From Glycomyces albidus (GTDB lineage: Bacteria; Actinomycetota; Actinomycetes; Mycobacteriales; Micromonosporaceae), in contig NZ_WIAO01000012.1 in NCBI RefSeq assembly GCF_009451885.1, forward strand, positions 1-64,000: a DNA stretch of 64,000 nucleotides, given 5' to 3'. The position numbers and the translations under genes were made by a program. Shown in pieces: positions 1-8,675 of the stretch. The number at the start of each line of letters is the position of its first letter. The stretch's first letter is position 1. The notes under the pieces are model-generated. The model was not told where the DNA came from. It did no database searches and was given only the letters and a program-made list of their open reading frames with translations.

Positions 1-378
1 GGGCACCGCCGCCGCGGCGCCGAGCCCGGGCCTGGTGACCGCCGCGGCGGCCCCGATGAGCGCGAACCCCACGACCGCGGCCCGCGCGGGCCACGGGCGG
101 GTGCGCCGCAGCCGGCCGATCCCGGCGCCCGCGACCGCGACCCCGACCGCCAGACCCGCGATGAGCAGCGGCTTGTCGAGCGTGCCGACCAGTTCGATGA
201 ACCAGTGGGAGACCTCGAGCGGGACGACGGCGATCACGGCGTCGCTCAACGCCGACAGCGGAGCGGCGCGCGGCGCGGCGAACGCGGCGGCGAGATGGCC
301 GACCCCGAGGCCGGCCAGTGTCGCGAGGAGCCCGGCCAGGGTCCAGGCGCGGGACGAATCGGCATGCGCGGTGTTCAC
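1..378 (-). CDS. Molybdopterin-dependent oxidoreductase, N-terminal part (cut by window edge)
   Basis: Only the first 126 residues lie in the window. They read as a short polar head, a hydrophobic stretch, then 'DKPLLIAGLAVG' and further hydrophobic stretches. This is the layout of the membrane-anchored N terminus of actinobacterial sulfite-oxidase-like molybdopterin enzymes, in which several helices precede a periplasmic catalytic domain. The cofactor domain is outside the window, so catalysis cannot be checked. The start is GTG at 378. A GGGGAGG run abuts it with almost no spacing, so the start is uncertain or the message is leaderless. The assignment rests on resemblance of the membrane part and on the neighbouring glycosyltransferase, epimerase and two-component genes. 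It could be another polytopic protein. Confidence 0.5.
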   Translation of the reverse strand, partial: MNTAHADSSRAWTLAGLLATLAGLGVGHLAAAFAAPRAAPLSALSDAVIAVVPLEVSHWFIELVGTLDKPLLIAGLAVGVAVAGAGIGRLRRTRPWPARAAVVGFALIGAAAAVTRPGLGAAAAVP

Positions 379-644
379 CTCCCCATCATCGCGCTCATCC
401 AGGCGAAAGGCCCGCGCCGGAGCTTACGTTCCGATAAACAAGCGCCTGGGACGTCGGCCGCGTCGGAACCGGCCCGACCCACCGGATCCGAGCCGGCGGC
501 GCGCGCCTCGGACGCTGCCTGCCGATGACGTTGCCCGCCCGGCACCGTGACCGGCCGGTCTTCCGTACCCGCCCTTGCCAGCCGCACCGCTGCACACCGA
601 GCGAACAGGGAACCCGGACACCGGCCCGCCGCCGGGGACGGCCG

Positions 645-1757
645 TCAGTCGCCGAGCGCCTGGGCGAAGTCCTCGATCAGGTCTTCGGCCGCCTCGATGC
701 CGGCCGAGAAGCGGACCAGGTCGTCGGGGAGGCCGGCCGTCTCCTCGTTCGCGGACACGCGGGTGACGAGCGATTCGACGCCGCCGAGGCTCGCCGCCGT
801 GTACGGCAGGCGCAGCGACTTCACCAGGGCGTCGGCGGCCGCCGCGCCCCCGGCGGGCCGGAACGACACCACCGATCCGAACCCGTCGAACAGCGCGGCC
901 GCCCGCCGGTGGTCGGGGTGCGTCGCCAGGCCCGGGTACCGCACGTGCGCGATCGCGTCGTGCCCGTCGAGGAACCGCGCGACCGCGAGCGCGTTCGCGT
1001 TCTGCTGGCGGACCCGCAGCGCGAGCGTCTTGAGCCCGCGCGAGAGCAGGAACGCCGCGTGCGGATCGAGCGCGCACCCGTAGGCGCACATCACCGACGC
1101 GACGCGCGCGATCCGCTCCTTCGACCCGGTCACCACCCCGGCGGCGAGGTCCGAGTGGCCGTTGAGCGCCTTCGTCGCCGAGTGGCACACCAGGTCGAAG
1201 CCGACCGTGTGCGGCCGGAACACGACCGGGGTCGCGAAGGTGTTGTCGATGACCGAGGCCAGTCCGCGCTCGCGGGCGAAGCGGGCGGCGCCGGCCAGGT
1301 CGCCGACCTGGACGAGCGGGTTGGTGATCGTCTCGGTCAGGAACGCCTTCGTGTTCGGGCGCAACGCCCGCCGCCACGCGTCCCGGTCCGCGGGGTCGAC
1401 CAGGTCGAAGGCCCAGCCGAGGCGTTCGGCGTGCTCGGCGAGGAACTGCATCGTGCCGCCGTAGAACGCCCCCGCGGCGATGAGGTGGTCGCCGGCGGCG
1501 AGGACGCTGTGGAGCGCCACGGTGATCGCGGCCATGCCCGATGCGGTGGCGACCGCGGCCTCCGCGCCTTCGAGGGCGGCGAGCCTGCGGTGGAGGTGGC
1601 GCTGCGACGGATTGGTGCCGAGCCGGATGTACCGGACGTCGCCGCCGGGGTCGTCCTCGAAGACCGTGCCCTGGTGGATCGGGAACACCACCGAGCCGTG
1701 CGGGGCGGGCCGCGGCTCGCCGCCGTGGACGGCCAGCGTCTCGAACCGCTCGCTCAT
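645..1757 (-). CDS. Cys/Met-metabolism PLP-dependent enzyme (cystathionine/methionine gamma-lyase type)
   Basis: A 370-residue protein of the trans-sulfuration fold-type I PLP family. The early 'LAVHGGEPRPAPHGSVV' resembles the usual 'T.avHgG...d..tGav' opening. 'SATKALNGHSD' around residue 200 carries the Schiff-base lysine. Family members cleave or replace the gamma substituent of cystathionine, methionine or O-acylhomoserine in the cytosol. Its start overlaps the stop of the upstream MTA phosphorylase gene by four bases (ATGA), so the two are translationally coupled. This suggests sulfur-amino-acid salvage from methylthioadenosine. Substrate choice (gamma-lyase, gamma-synthase or methionine gamma-lyase) cannot be settled from sequence. 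Confidence 0.85.
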   Translation of the reverse strand: MSERFETLAVHGGEPRPAPHGSVVFPIHQGTVFEDDPGGDVRYIRLGTNPSQRHLHRRLAALEGAEAAVATASGMAAITVALHSVLAAGDHLIAAGAFYGGTMQFLAEHAERLGWAFDLVDPADRDAWRRALRPNTKAFLTETITNPLVQVGDLAGAARFARERGLASVIDNTFATPVVFRPHTVGFDLVCHSATKALNGHSDLAAGVVTGSKERIARVASVMCAYGCALDPHAAFLLSRGLKTLALRVRQQNANALAVARFLDGHDAIAHVRYPGLATHPDHRRAAALFDGFGSVVSFRPAGGAAAADALVKSLRLPYTAASLGGVESLVTRVSANEETAGLPDDLVRFSAGIEAAEDLIEDFAQALGD

Positions 1758-2527
1758 GCGGCCAGCCTCGGGATCGCCGCGTCGAGGAGTTCGCGGACCT
1801 TGTGGAGGTTCGCCTCGAAGACCGCGAAGACCGCCTCCTGGCTCACCGGTTCGACGCCGGGGTCCTCGTCCAGGCCCGCGTCGTAATCGGTGACCAGGGC
1901 GATGCCGACGAACGGGATGCCGGCCTCCATCGCGAGGGGCGCCTCAGGGGACTGGGTCATGTTCACCACGTGCCAGCCCGACTCGCGGTGCCACCGCGAT
2001 TCGGCGCGGGTGGAGAAGCGCGGGCCGTTGACGACCACGACGGTGCCGCCGTCGTGCGCGGCCGCGCCGACCTCGGCGGCCGCATCGAGCACGATGCGGC
2101 GCAGCCGCGGATCGTACGGTTCGGCGAACGGAATGTGGACCGGGCCGTCGTCGAACTCGTCGTAGAACGTGGAATCGCGCCCCCAGGTTCGGTCGACGAG
2201 CTGGTCGCAGACGACGAACTCGCCCGGCCTGATCTCCGGCCGCAGCGATCCGGCCGCGAACGGCGAGACCAGGGCCCGCACGCCGAGCTGCCGCATGGCG
2301 TCCACATTGGCCCGGTAGTTGACCCGGTGGGGCGGGATCCGGTGCCCGGTCCCGTGCCGGGGCAGGAACGCCACCCGCACGGACCCGAACGCCGCGACCG
2401 CGACCGGCGCCGACGGCGGCCCCCACGCGGTTTCAATCTTCACTGTCTCCGCTTCGGCCGCAAGGGAGTAGAAGCCTGAGCCGCCGAAGACGCCGATGTC
2501 GGCTCGGGGCCGGTCCTGATCGTTCAA
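1754..2527 (-). CDS. mtnP: S-methyl-5'-thioadenosine phosphorylase family protein
   Basis: A 257-residue member of the PNP/MTAP family, which splits methylthioadenosine (or a related 5'-modified nucleoside) with phosphate to adenine and a ribose-1-phosphate. Signature pieces are 'IGVFGGSGFY' near the N terminus, 'FLPRHGTGHRIPPHRVNYR' in the phosphate/ribose region, and 'NMTQSPEAPLAMEAGI' followed by 'ALVTDYDAGL' in the purine pocket. The best start is TTG at 2527, which has a GAGGAG six bases upstream; longer versions lack a start of the right type. It overlaps the downstream gamma-lyase by ATGA and lies 10 bp after the glycosyltransferase fusion. Next to sugar genes, the true substrate may not be methylthioadenosine. 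Confidence 0.85.
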   Translation of the reverse strand: MNDQDRPRADIGVFGGSGFYSLAAEAETVKIETAWGPPSAPVAVAAFGSVRVAFLPRHGTGHRIPPHRVNYRANVDAMRQLGVRALVSPFAAGSLRPEIRPGEFVVCDQLVDRTWGRDSTFYDEFDDGPVHIPFAEPYDPRLRRIVLDAAAEVGAAAHDGGTVVVVNGPRFSTRAESRWHRESGWHVVNMTQSPEAPLAMEAGIPFVGIALVTDYDAGLDEDPGVEPVSQEAVFAVFEANLHKVRELLDAAIPRLAA

Positions 2528-2537
2528 TGCCTGCTCC

Positions 2538-3824
2538 TCATCGATTCCCGGCCTTGAACCGCGCGAGCTGCGCGCGCATGTCCTTGACCGCGCGGAGGGT
2601 CCCGCCCACGGTGCCGGTGACCTTGCTGCGTCCGACCCGGGGCCGGTAGGGGACCGGCAGCTCGGTGATCCGCCAGCCGTCGCGTCCCGCCCGCAGCACC
2701 ATCTCGAGCGGCCACCCGGAGCGGCGGTCGGCGATGCCGAGCCCGAGCAGCGCCTCCCGCCGGGCCGCGCGCATCGGCCCCAGGTCGGTGACCTGCGCGC
2801 CGCAGCGGCGCCGGATCTGCCCGGCCAGGTACCGGTTCGCGATGCGGCCGTGCAGCGGCTGCGCGCCCTTCTCGGCCCGCCTCGCGCCGAGCGCCAGGTC
2901 CGCCTCGCCCGCCAGCACCGGCGCGCACACCGCCGGCAGGTCCGCCGGGTCGAGCGAGGCGTCGCAGTCCATGAAGGCCACCACCGGCGCGGTTGCGGCC
3001 GCCAGCCCGGCGAAGCAGGCCGCGCCGAAGCCGCGCCGCGGCTCGGACACGACCACCGCGCCGAGACCGGCCGCCACCTCGGCCGATCCGTCGTCGGAGC
3101 CGTTGTCGACCACGATCGCCCGGTACCCGCGCGGCATCCGCTCGAGCACCCACGGGATCGCCTCGCGCTCGTTGAGCACCGGCAGCACCACGTCCACGGC
3201 CGACTCGAGCAGCGCCCGGACCCGCTGCGCCGTCCGCGTGCGCGGCGCCAGCGCGGCCACGGCCCGCGCATCCTCGATGTCGTCGAGATCGCGCAGCACC
3301 GGCAGGTCCGCGACCGCGAGTCCGAGCGACTCCAACCGCTTGCGCTGCAGCAGCCCCGTGTCGGCCCGGCTCATCGGGACCCCGGCGAACGCCTCCGGGT
3401 GCGCCCGCGCCAGCCCCAGCGCCCACCAGCCGCCGTCCTCCGCGAGCCCGAGCGCCGCCTCCCAGTCGCCGCCGGCCACGACGGCCAGCGACTCGTCCAG
3501 CAGCGCCGGCGTCACCTGCGGCGTGTCCATCCCGATCTGGAGCCCCGGCCCGCCCGCGTACGCCCAGGCCGCGGCGAGCCGCTCGTTGAACGTCCCGCCC
3601 GCTTGCGGCACCACCGTGAACCCCTCCGGCAGCCACTCGCCGGGCTCGCCGTCGAGCACGAGGATCCGCCGGTCGGCGCCGCACCCCGCGACGGCCTCCA
3701 ACGTGTCGGCGAGCGCGGCCTCGGCGACCGCCGCCGCCTCCACAGTGGTCAACGGCGGCGTGAGCCTGGTCTTGGACCGCCCCGGGACCGGGGCCTTCGC
3801 CATGACGAGCAGATGGGTCCGCAT
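2538..3824 (-). CDS. DUF2064 (CofC-like nucleotidyltransferase fold) fused to family-2 glycosyltransferase
   Basis: A 428-residue two-domain protein. Residues 1 to about 200 match the TIGR04282/DUF2064 group ('LLVMAKAPVPGRSKTRL', 'IGMDTPQVTPALL', 'EDGGWWALGL'). Residues from about 219 form a GT2 domain: 'DVVLPVLNEREAIPWVLERM', 'IVVDNGSDDGS', and the DxD-like 'FMDCDASLDPADLP'. Family-2 enzymes transfer sugars from nucleotide or lipid carriers. DUF2064 proteins are linked in databases to arsenosugar and related unusual glycoside pathways. The start at 3824 lies 113 bp from the divergent response regulator start (3938). Ten bases separate its stop from the MTA phosphorylase start, so they form one operon. 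The fusion of two activities often found separately suggests successive steps on one product. Confidence 0.85.
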   Translation of the reverse strand: MRTHLLVMAKAPVPGRSKTRLTPPLTTVEAAAVAEAALADTLEAVAGCGADRRILVLDGEPGEWLPEGFTVVPQAGGTFNERLAAAWAYAGGPGLQIGMDTPQVTPALLDESLAVVAGGDWEAALGLAEDGGWWALGLARAHPEAFAGVPMSRADTGLLQRKRLESLGLAVADLPVLRDLDDIEDARAVAALAPRTRTAQRVRALLESAVDVVLPVLNEREAIPWVLERMPRGYRAIVVDNGSDDGSAEVAAGLGAVVVSEPRRGFGAACFAGLAAATAPVVAFMDCDASLDPADLPAVCAPVLAGEADLALGARRAEKGAQPLHGRIANRYLAGQIRRRCGAQVTDLGPMRAARREALLGLGIADRRSGWPLEMVLRAGRDGWRITELPVPYRPRVGRSKVTGTVGGTLRAVKDMRAQLARFKAGNR

Positions 3825-3937
3825 GGGCCCGATGCTACTGACGAGACGGCCCCGCAGGGCCCGGACGATTCTTACGGTATGCGAAAGTCTTGGAGCATCG
3901 GATGACGGAGGCGATCGGGATCGGTCATCGTATTCAC

Positions 3938-4627
3938 ATGAGCTCCGAAGCCGACCCGCGCGTGCTGGTCGTCGACGACGACCCCGCGCTGGCGGAGGTC
4001 GTCGCCCGCTACCTGCGCCGCGACGGCTTCGACGTCGACTACGCCGCCGACGGCGCCACCGGCCTCCACAAGGCCCTGTCGACCCTGCCCGACCTCGTCG
4101 TCCTCGACCTCATGATGCCCGGCATGGACGGCTTCGAAGTCTGCCGCCGCCTCCGCGAGACCACCGCCATCCCGGTGGTCATGCTGACCGCCCGCGGCGA
4201 GGAGAACGACCGCATCGCCGGCCTCGACCTCGGCGCCGACGACTACGTCACCAAGCCGTTCTCCCCGCGCGAACTCGCCGCCCGCGTCCGCGCCGTCCTC
4301 CGCCGCGCCTCGGCCGAGCCCGCCCCGCCCGCGGTCCTCTCCGGCGGCGGCGTCGAGATCGACACCCTCGCCCACCGGGTCCGCCGCCGCGGTGAACCGC
4401 TCACGCTCACCGCCAAGGAGTACGACCTCCTCGTGTGCTTCCTGACCAACCCCGGGCGCGCCTTCCGCCGCGAGGAGCTCCTCGAGACCGTGTGGGGCTG
4501 GAGCATCGGCGACGCCTCCACCGTCACCGTCCACGTCCGCCGCCTGCGCGAGAAGGTCGAGGACGACCCCTCCGCGCCCCGCCACCTGACCACCGTCCGC
4601 GGCGTCGGATACCGATGGGAGCCTTGA
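3938..4627 (+). CDS. OmpR/PhoB-family response regulator
   Basis: The receiver domain starts at 'RVLVVDDDPALAEVVARYL'. The phosphoacceptor Asp is in 'LVVLDLMMPGMDGFE', with the conserved Thr in 'VVMLTARGEE' and Lys in 'DYVTKPFSPREL'. The C-terminal half is a winged helix ending 'HLTTVRGVGYRWEP', typical of OmpR DNA-binding domains. I chose ATG 3938 because the receiver strand begins seven residues later. Upstream in-frame starts at 3890 (TTG) and 3902 (ATG, with a weak GGAG before it) are possible. The last base of its stop is the first base of the sensor kinase ATG. It probably controls the neighbouring membrane protein and epimerase genes and perhaps the divergent operon. Confidence 0.9.
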   Translation: MSSEADPRVLVVDDDPALAEVVARYLRRDGFDVDYAADGATGLHKALSTLPDLVVLDLMMPGMDGFEVCRRLRETTAIPVVMLTARGEENDRIAGLDLGADDYVTKPFSPRELAARVRAVLRRASAEPAPPAVLSGGGVEIDTLAHRVRRRGEPLTLTAKEYDLLVCFLTNPGRAFRREELLETVWGWSIGDASTVTVHVRRLREKVEDDPSAPRHLTTVRGVGYRWEP

Positions 4628-5862
4628 TGGAGCACCACCAGCGCCGCCGCACCGGCTCGCTGCTCATCCTCGCGGTCGCGCTCGCCGCCGCCACTGCCCT
4701 CGCGGTCGCCTTCGACTTCCCGCCCCGCGACATCGCCGTCCTCGTCGCCGTCGCCGCGGTCGCCTCCGCCGTCGCCGGCGGCATCGGCGGCGTCGCGCTC
4801 CGCCGGCTCCGCAACCGCCCCGCCCGCGTCCAGACCATGACCGTCGCGCTCTCCTCGGTCCTCGTCGCCGCCACCGGCGTCGTCACCGCCGCGCTCGCCA
4901 TGTTCATCTCCTTCCACGACCTCGTCGTCCTCTTCGTGGTCCTCATCGTCGCCTCCGGCGTGGCCTTCGGCGCCGCCTGGCAGCTCGGCGACGACATCGG
5001 CGCCGGCGCCCAGCAGGTCGGCGCCTACGCCCGCACCATGGTCGGCACCGACGGCAACATCAGCGCCGCCGGCGCCCCCGCCGTCACCGGCCCCGGCGAA
5101 CTCGCCGCGCTCGCACGCGAACTCGCCGACGTCTCCCGCCGCCTCGAGGAGTCCCAGCGCCGCGAGCGCGCTCTCGAATCCTCCAGGCGAGAACTCATCG
5201 CCTGGGTCTCCCACGACCTGCGCGCCCCCCTCGCCACCATCCGCGCGATGGCCGAGGCCCTCGACGACGGCGTGGTCGACGACGACGCCGCCGTCAAGCG
5301 CTACCACTCCCAGATCCGCACCGACGCCGAACGGCTCACCGCCCTCGTCGACGACCTGTTCGAACTCTCCCGCATCAACAGCGGGACCCTGCGCCTCGGC
5401 CGCGAGAAGGTCGACCTGTGCGACGCCGTCGCCGACTCCCTCGCCGGAGCCAGCGCCGCCGCGGACGTCAAGGGCGTCCACGTCGTCGAACGCCTCTCCG
5501 CGCTCCCGCCGATCGAGGTCGCCGCCCGCGAGTGCTGCCGCGCCCTCGACAACCTCTTCGACAACGCCATCCGCCACACCCCGGCCGGCGGCACCGTCGT
5601 CATCGAAGCCGAGGCCGCCCCGGACGCCGCCGTCCTCCACATCGAGGACCAGTGCGGCGGCATCCCCGAAGCCGACCTGCCCCGCGTCTTCGACATCGCC
5701 TTCCGCGGCGACGAGGCCCGCGGCCGCGACGACCGCGGCGGCGGACTCGGCCTCGCCATCAGCCGCGGCCTCATCGAAGCGCACGGCGGCACCGTCACCG
5801 CCGCCAACACCGCGGCCGGATGCCGCTTCACCGTCCGCCTGCCCGCCGGGGGCCGCCGGTGA
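4627..5862 (+). CDS. Sensor histidine kinase
   Basis: A 411-residue membrane kinase. Hydrophobic segments lie at about residues 11-30, 35-57, 72-93 and 99-118, and a short HAMP-like linker follows. The phosphorylated His is in 'IAWVSHDLRAPLATIRAMAE' (about H196). The ATPase core has the N box 'DNLFDNAIRHTPAGG', the G1 region 'IEDQCGGIPEADLPRVF' and the G2 box 'RGGGLGLAISRGLIEAHGG'. There is no large extracellular sensor domain, so it may sense the membrane or work with its membrane-protein neighbour. It is coupled to the response regulator by a one-base overlap and to the next gene by GTGA. Confidence 0.9.
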   Translation: MEHHQRRRTGSLLILAVALAAATALAVAFDFPPRDIAVLVAVAAVASAVAGGIGGVALRRLRNRPARVQTMTVALSSVLVAATGVVTAALAMFISFHDLVVLFVVLIVASGVAFGAAWQLGDDIGAGAQQVGAYARTMVGTDGNISAAGAPAVTGPGELAALARELADVSRRLEESQRRERALESSRRELIAWVSHDLRAPLATIRAMAEALDDGVVDDDAAVKRYHSQIRTDAERLTALVDDLFELSRINSGTLRLGREKVDLCDAVADSLAGASAAADVKGVHVVERLSALPPIEVAARECCRALDNLFDNAIRHTPAGGTVVIEAEAAPDAAVLHIEDQCGGIPEADLPRVFDIAFRGDEARGRDDRGGGLGLAISRGLIEAHGGTVTAANTAAGCRFTVRLPAGGRR

Positions 5863-7136
5863 CCGGCCGCCGCGCGACCGCCGCCGTCCTCGCCGCCTGG
5901 GCCCTGCTCATGGTCCTCGTGTGGCTGCTCGGCCAATGGAAGCGCCAGATCGAGACCCGCGCCCATCAGCTCGGCGCCATGCCCCTGTTCGGCAGCTGGG
6001 AATGGCACTTCGACGCCACCCTGCTCGCCCCCGCCGCCGTCGGCGCCCTCGTCATCGCGGCCCTGCCCGCCCTCGCCGCCCGGTGGCGCTGGCGGTACAC
6101 GCTCCTGGCGTCCGCGGCCGCCGGCGTCGCCTTCAGCCTCGCGCTGGCGGTCGCCCACTCCCACCCGCGGACCTGGACCGACCTCGACCACCACTACGCG
6201 AGCAACCGGCATCTCGTCGACGACGCCGGCGGGTTCGCGCCCTTCCTCCAGCACTACACCGAGCTGCAGCTCGCCGGCGCCTACCCGGTCCACCTCCAGT
6301 CGCACCCGCCCGGGCTCGTCCTCTTCTTCTGGGGCGCGGCGAAACTCGGCCTCGACGGCCTCGTGTTCCAGAACGCCGTCATCCAGCTCGGGGTCGCCGC
6401 GACCGTCGCCGCCGCCCTCGCGATCGGCCGCGACGTCGCCGGCGAGCGCCTCGCCCGCCGCGCCGCGCCGTTCCTCGTCATCGCCCCGGCCTCCTACTGG
6501 CACAGCAACGCCGACCTCATCTTCGCGGGCGTCACGCTCGCGGCCGTCGCCTGCCTGATCCTCGCCACCAACCGCACCGGCGCCCGCTGCGCCGTCCTCA
6601 CCGCCGCCGGCGGCCTGCTCGCGGGCGCCGCCCTCATGCTCTCCTTCTCCGCCGCACTGCTCGCCCTCCCGGTCCTGGTCGTCGCCGTCCGGCGCCGCCG
6701 CTGGGGCGTGCTCCTCGCCGGCGGCGCCCTCGCCCTCGCGGTGGTCCTCGCGCCGCTGCTGTGGGGCTACTGGTGGCTCGAAGGGCTCCAGACCACGCGC
6801 GTCCGCTACTACGCGGGCGTGGCCGCGGTCCGCGGCTACTGGTACTTCCTGCTCGCGAACCTCGCAGTGTTCGCGCTCGCGCTCGGCCCCGCGACCGCGG
6901 TCGCCCTCACCCGGCTGCGCGACCGCCGCATGTGGATCGTCGTCGGCTCGTGCCTCGCGGCCGTCGCCGTCGCCGACCTGTCGGGCATGTCCTCTGCGGA
7001 GACCGAGCGGATCTGGCAGCCCTTCATGCCCCTGGTGCTCCTGGCCGGATGCGCCCTGACCCGCCCCCGGGCGTGGCTGACGCTCCAACTGGCCGTCGCC
7101 GTCGTCCTCGCCGCCGCACTGCGCGTGCAGTGGTGA
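5859..7136 (+). CDS. Polytopic membrane protein, GT-C-like
   Basis: 425 residues with roughly ten hydrophobic helices. A polar loop early on contains 'HYASNRHLVDDAGGF' and 'VHLQSHPPGLVLFFWGAAKL'. The His-Pro-Pro-Gly loop followed by a helix resembles membrane glycosyltransferases of the GT-C/GT-39-83 type, which use polyprenyl-phosphate sugars. No motif settles the reaction. The GTG start overlaps the kinase stop by four bases; 20 bases after its stop comes the epimerase. The context (two-component system, epimerase, divergent GT2) supports a role in cell-envelope glycan or lipid-linked sugar assembly. That is inference; it could be a transporter-like protein instead. Confidence 0.6.
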   Translation: MTGRRATAAVLAAWALLMVLVWLLGQWKRQIETRAHQLGAMPLFGSWEWHFDATLLAPAAVGALVIAALPALAARWRWRYTLLASAAAGVAFSLALAVAHSHPRTWTDLDHHYASNRHLVDDAGGFAPFLQHYTELQLAGAYPVHLQSHPPGLVLFFWGAAKLGLDGLVFQNAVIQLGVAATVAAALAIGRDVAGERLARRAAPFLVIAPASYWHSNADLIFAGVTLAAVACLILATNRTGARCAVLTAAGGLLAGAALMLSFSAALLALPVLVVAVRRRRWGVLLAGGALALAVVLAPLLWGYWWLEGLQTTRVRYYAGVAAVRGYWYFLLANLAVFALALGPATAVALTRLRDRRMWIVVGSCLAAVAVADLSGMSSAETERIWQPFMPLVLLAGCALTRPRAWLTLQLAVAVVLAAALRVQW

Positions 7137-7156
7137 CCGAGAGAAAGGCATTCCCG

Positions 7157-8200
7157 ATGCGAGTACTGGTGACCGGCGGCGCCGGATTCATCGGCGGTCA
7201 GATCACCGAGCGGCTCGCCGCGCGCGGCGACGACGTGGTGGTCTTCGACTCCCTCACCGCCCACAAAGAGCCGCCCGAACTCCCGGACGGGGTCGAACTC
7301 ATCGTCGGCGACCTCCGCAACGAGCACGCCGTCCGCCGCGCGGTCGAGGGCGTCGACGCCGTCTGCCACCAGGCCGCCCGCGTGGGCCTCGGCGTCGACT
7401 TCGACGACGTGGCCGACTACGTCGCCGACAACGACGGCGGCACCGCGAACCTGCTGCGCGCCCTGTGGCGCCGCTCCTTCACCGGTCGGCTCGTCGTCGC
7501 CTCCTCGATGGTCGTCTACGGCGAAGGCCGCTACCGCTGCCCCGACCACGGCGACGTCCGCGCCGCACCGCGCGACCGCCGCGACCTCGACGCCGGACGG
7601 TTCGAACCGCGCTGCCCCCGCTGCGGCGCCGACCTCGACTGGGCGGCCGTCCCCGAATCCGCCCCGCTCGACCCCCGGAACGTCTACGCCGCCACCAAGG
7701 TCCACACCGAACACCTCTCGTTCCTCTACGGCCGCGAGACCGGCGCCCCAGTCTGCGCCCTGCGCTACCACAACGTCTACGGCCCGCGCATGCCCCGCGA
7801 CACCCCCTACGCCGGCGTCGCCAGCATCTTCCGCAGCGCCCTCGAATCCGGCGCGGCCCCGCGCGTGTTCGAGGACGGCGCCCAGACCCGCGACTTCGTC
7901 CACGTCCGCGACGTCGCCCGCGCGAACCTCCTCGCCCTCGACGGCGACTGGACCGGCGCGTGCAACATCGCCAGCGGCGAACCGCACAGCGTCGGCGACA
8001 TGGCCCGCGCGCTCGCCGCCGCCTTCTCCGAAACGCAGGGCCGCGCCGGGGCCGAACCGGTCGTCACCGGCGAGTACCGGCTCGGCGACGTCCGGCACAT
8101 CGTCGCCTCGCCCGACCTCGCCGCCGACGTCCTCGGCTTCCGCGCCGAGACCGCCTTCACCGAAGGCATGGCCGCCTTCGCGAGCGAACCCCTCCGCTGA
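7157..8200 (+). CDS. NAD-dependent sugar epimerase/dehydratase with zinc-ribbon-like insert
   Basis: A 347-residue extended SDR. The Rossmann motif 'MRVLVTGGAGFIGGQ' binds NAD(P). The active-site pair is in 'NVYAATKVHTEHL' (Tyr177, Lys181), with a serine pair at 'VVASSMVVYGEG'. 'LRYHNVYGPRMP' and 'RDFVHVRDVARAN' are typical of nucleotide-sugar epimerases. Between the SS(M) strand and the Tyr is an insertion with Cys128, His131, Cys153 and Cys156 in a CxxH...CxxC arrangement, which most GalE/RmlB-type enzymes lack. The gene ends the operon that begins with the response regulator. Substrate unknown; probably a nucleotide sugar feeding the divergent glycosyltransferase. Confidence 0.88.
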   Translation: MRVLVTGGAGFIGGQITERLAARGDDVVVFDSLTAHKEPPELPDGVELIVGDLRNEHAVRRAVEGVDAVCHQAARVGLGVDFDDVADYVADNDGGTANLLRALWRRSFTGRLVVASSMVVYGEGRYRCPDHGDVRAAPRDRRDLDAGRFEPRCPRCGADLDWAAVPESAPLDPRNVYAATKVHTEHLSFLYGRETGAPVCALRYHNVYGPRMPRDTPYAGVASIFRSALESGAAPRVFEDGAQTRDFVHVRDVARANLLALDGDWTGACNIASGEPHSVGDMARALAAAFSETQGRAGAEPVVTGEYRLGDVRHIVASPDLAADVLGFRAETAFTEGMAAFASEPLR

Positions 8201-8276
8201 CGCCGAGCCGTTCACTCCAGCAGGCTGTACCGTGCCGCAGGACCTGGCCCCACCCTCGTTTCGGCAGGTGACTGCA

Positions 8277-8305
8277 TTGGGTGCGAAGCCCGTTCGCCGT
8301 AGCGT
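8277..8305 (+). promoter_or_regulatory. Possible promoter of the small membrane protein gene
   Basis: TTGGGT at 8277-8282 and TAGCGT at 8300-8305 are 17 bases apart and lie about 30 bases before the GTG at 8337. This is a plausible vegetative promoter. The -35 and -10 are only partial matches, so the call is tentative. Confidence 0.3.
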
Positions 8306-8336
8306 CAGTGGTATCCGAACCACTCGAGGAGCCGCT

Positions 8337-8564
8337 GTGAACGACCAGCACATCACCGCCCCCGCGCCGCCGCACCCGGCCGCCGGGGCCCACTACAAGC
8401 TCACCAGCACCGCGCTGTGGATCGGCCTCGGCGCCGGCATGCTGCTGAACTTCGCGTTCCAGGCCGCCGGCCTGTGGCTGCTGGCGGCCCCGTTCGGGCT
8501 GATCGCCTTCGCCAGTGCCGTCGCGCTCATCGCGCGGGCGGTCGTGAGCCGCAAAGACAGGTGA
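8337..8564 (+). CDS. Small two-helix membrane protein
   Basis: 75 residues: a proline-rich polar N terminus, then two hydrophobic segments ('TALWIGLGAGMLLNFAF' and 'LLAAPFGLIAFASAVALIARA') and a basic tail. GTG at 8337 has a GAGGAG about five bases upstream, which excludes longer in-frame versions. It belongs to no family I recognise by name; small membrane proteins like this are common in actinomycetes. It sits alone between the epimerase gene and the convergent CobW gene. Confidence 0.65.
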   Translation: MNDQHITAPAPPHPAAGAHYKLTSTALWIGLGAGMLLNFAFQAAGLWLLAAPFGLIAFASAVALIARAVVSRKDR

Positions 8565-8675
8565 CTCAATATTTCATGACATTCCGGAAATGTTCTGGAC
8601 GATGGGCCCCCGGTTCAACGACCCTCCCACCCGGGTGTGACAGACGGGTCGTCTGAGGCGCAACGTGACCGATGT

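Noticed and set aside
4243-7151. Long minus-strand frames opposite the kinase and membrane-protein genes
   Set aside because: Glu/Gly/Asp-rich translation typical of antisense reading of GC-rich genes.
8618-8652. Inverted repeat ACGACCC...GGGTCGT between the small membrane gene and the CobW gene
   Set aside because: Seven-base arms with a 21-base loop are weak for a terminator in such GC-rich DNA; kept out of the features.
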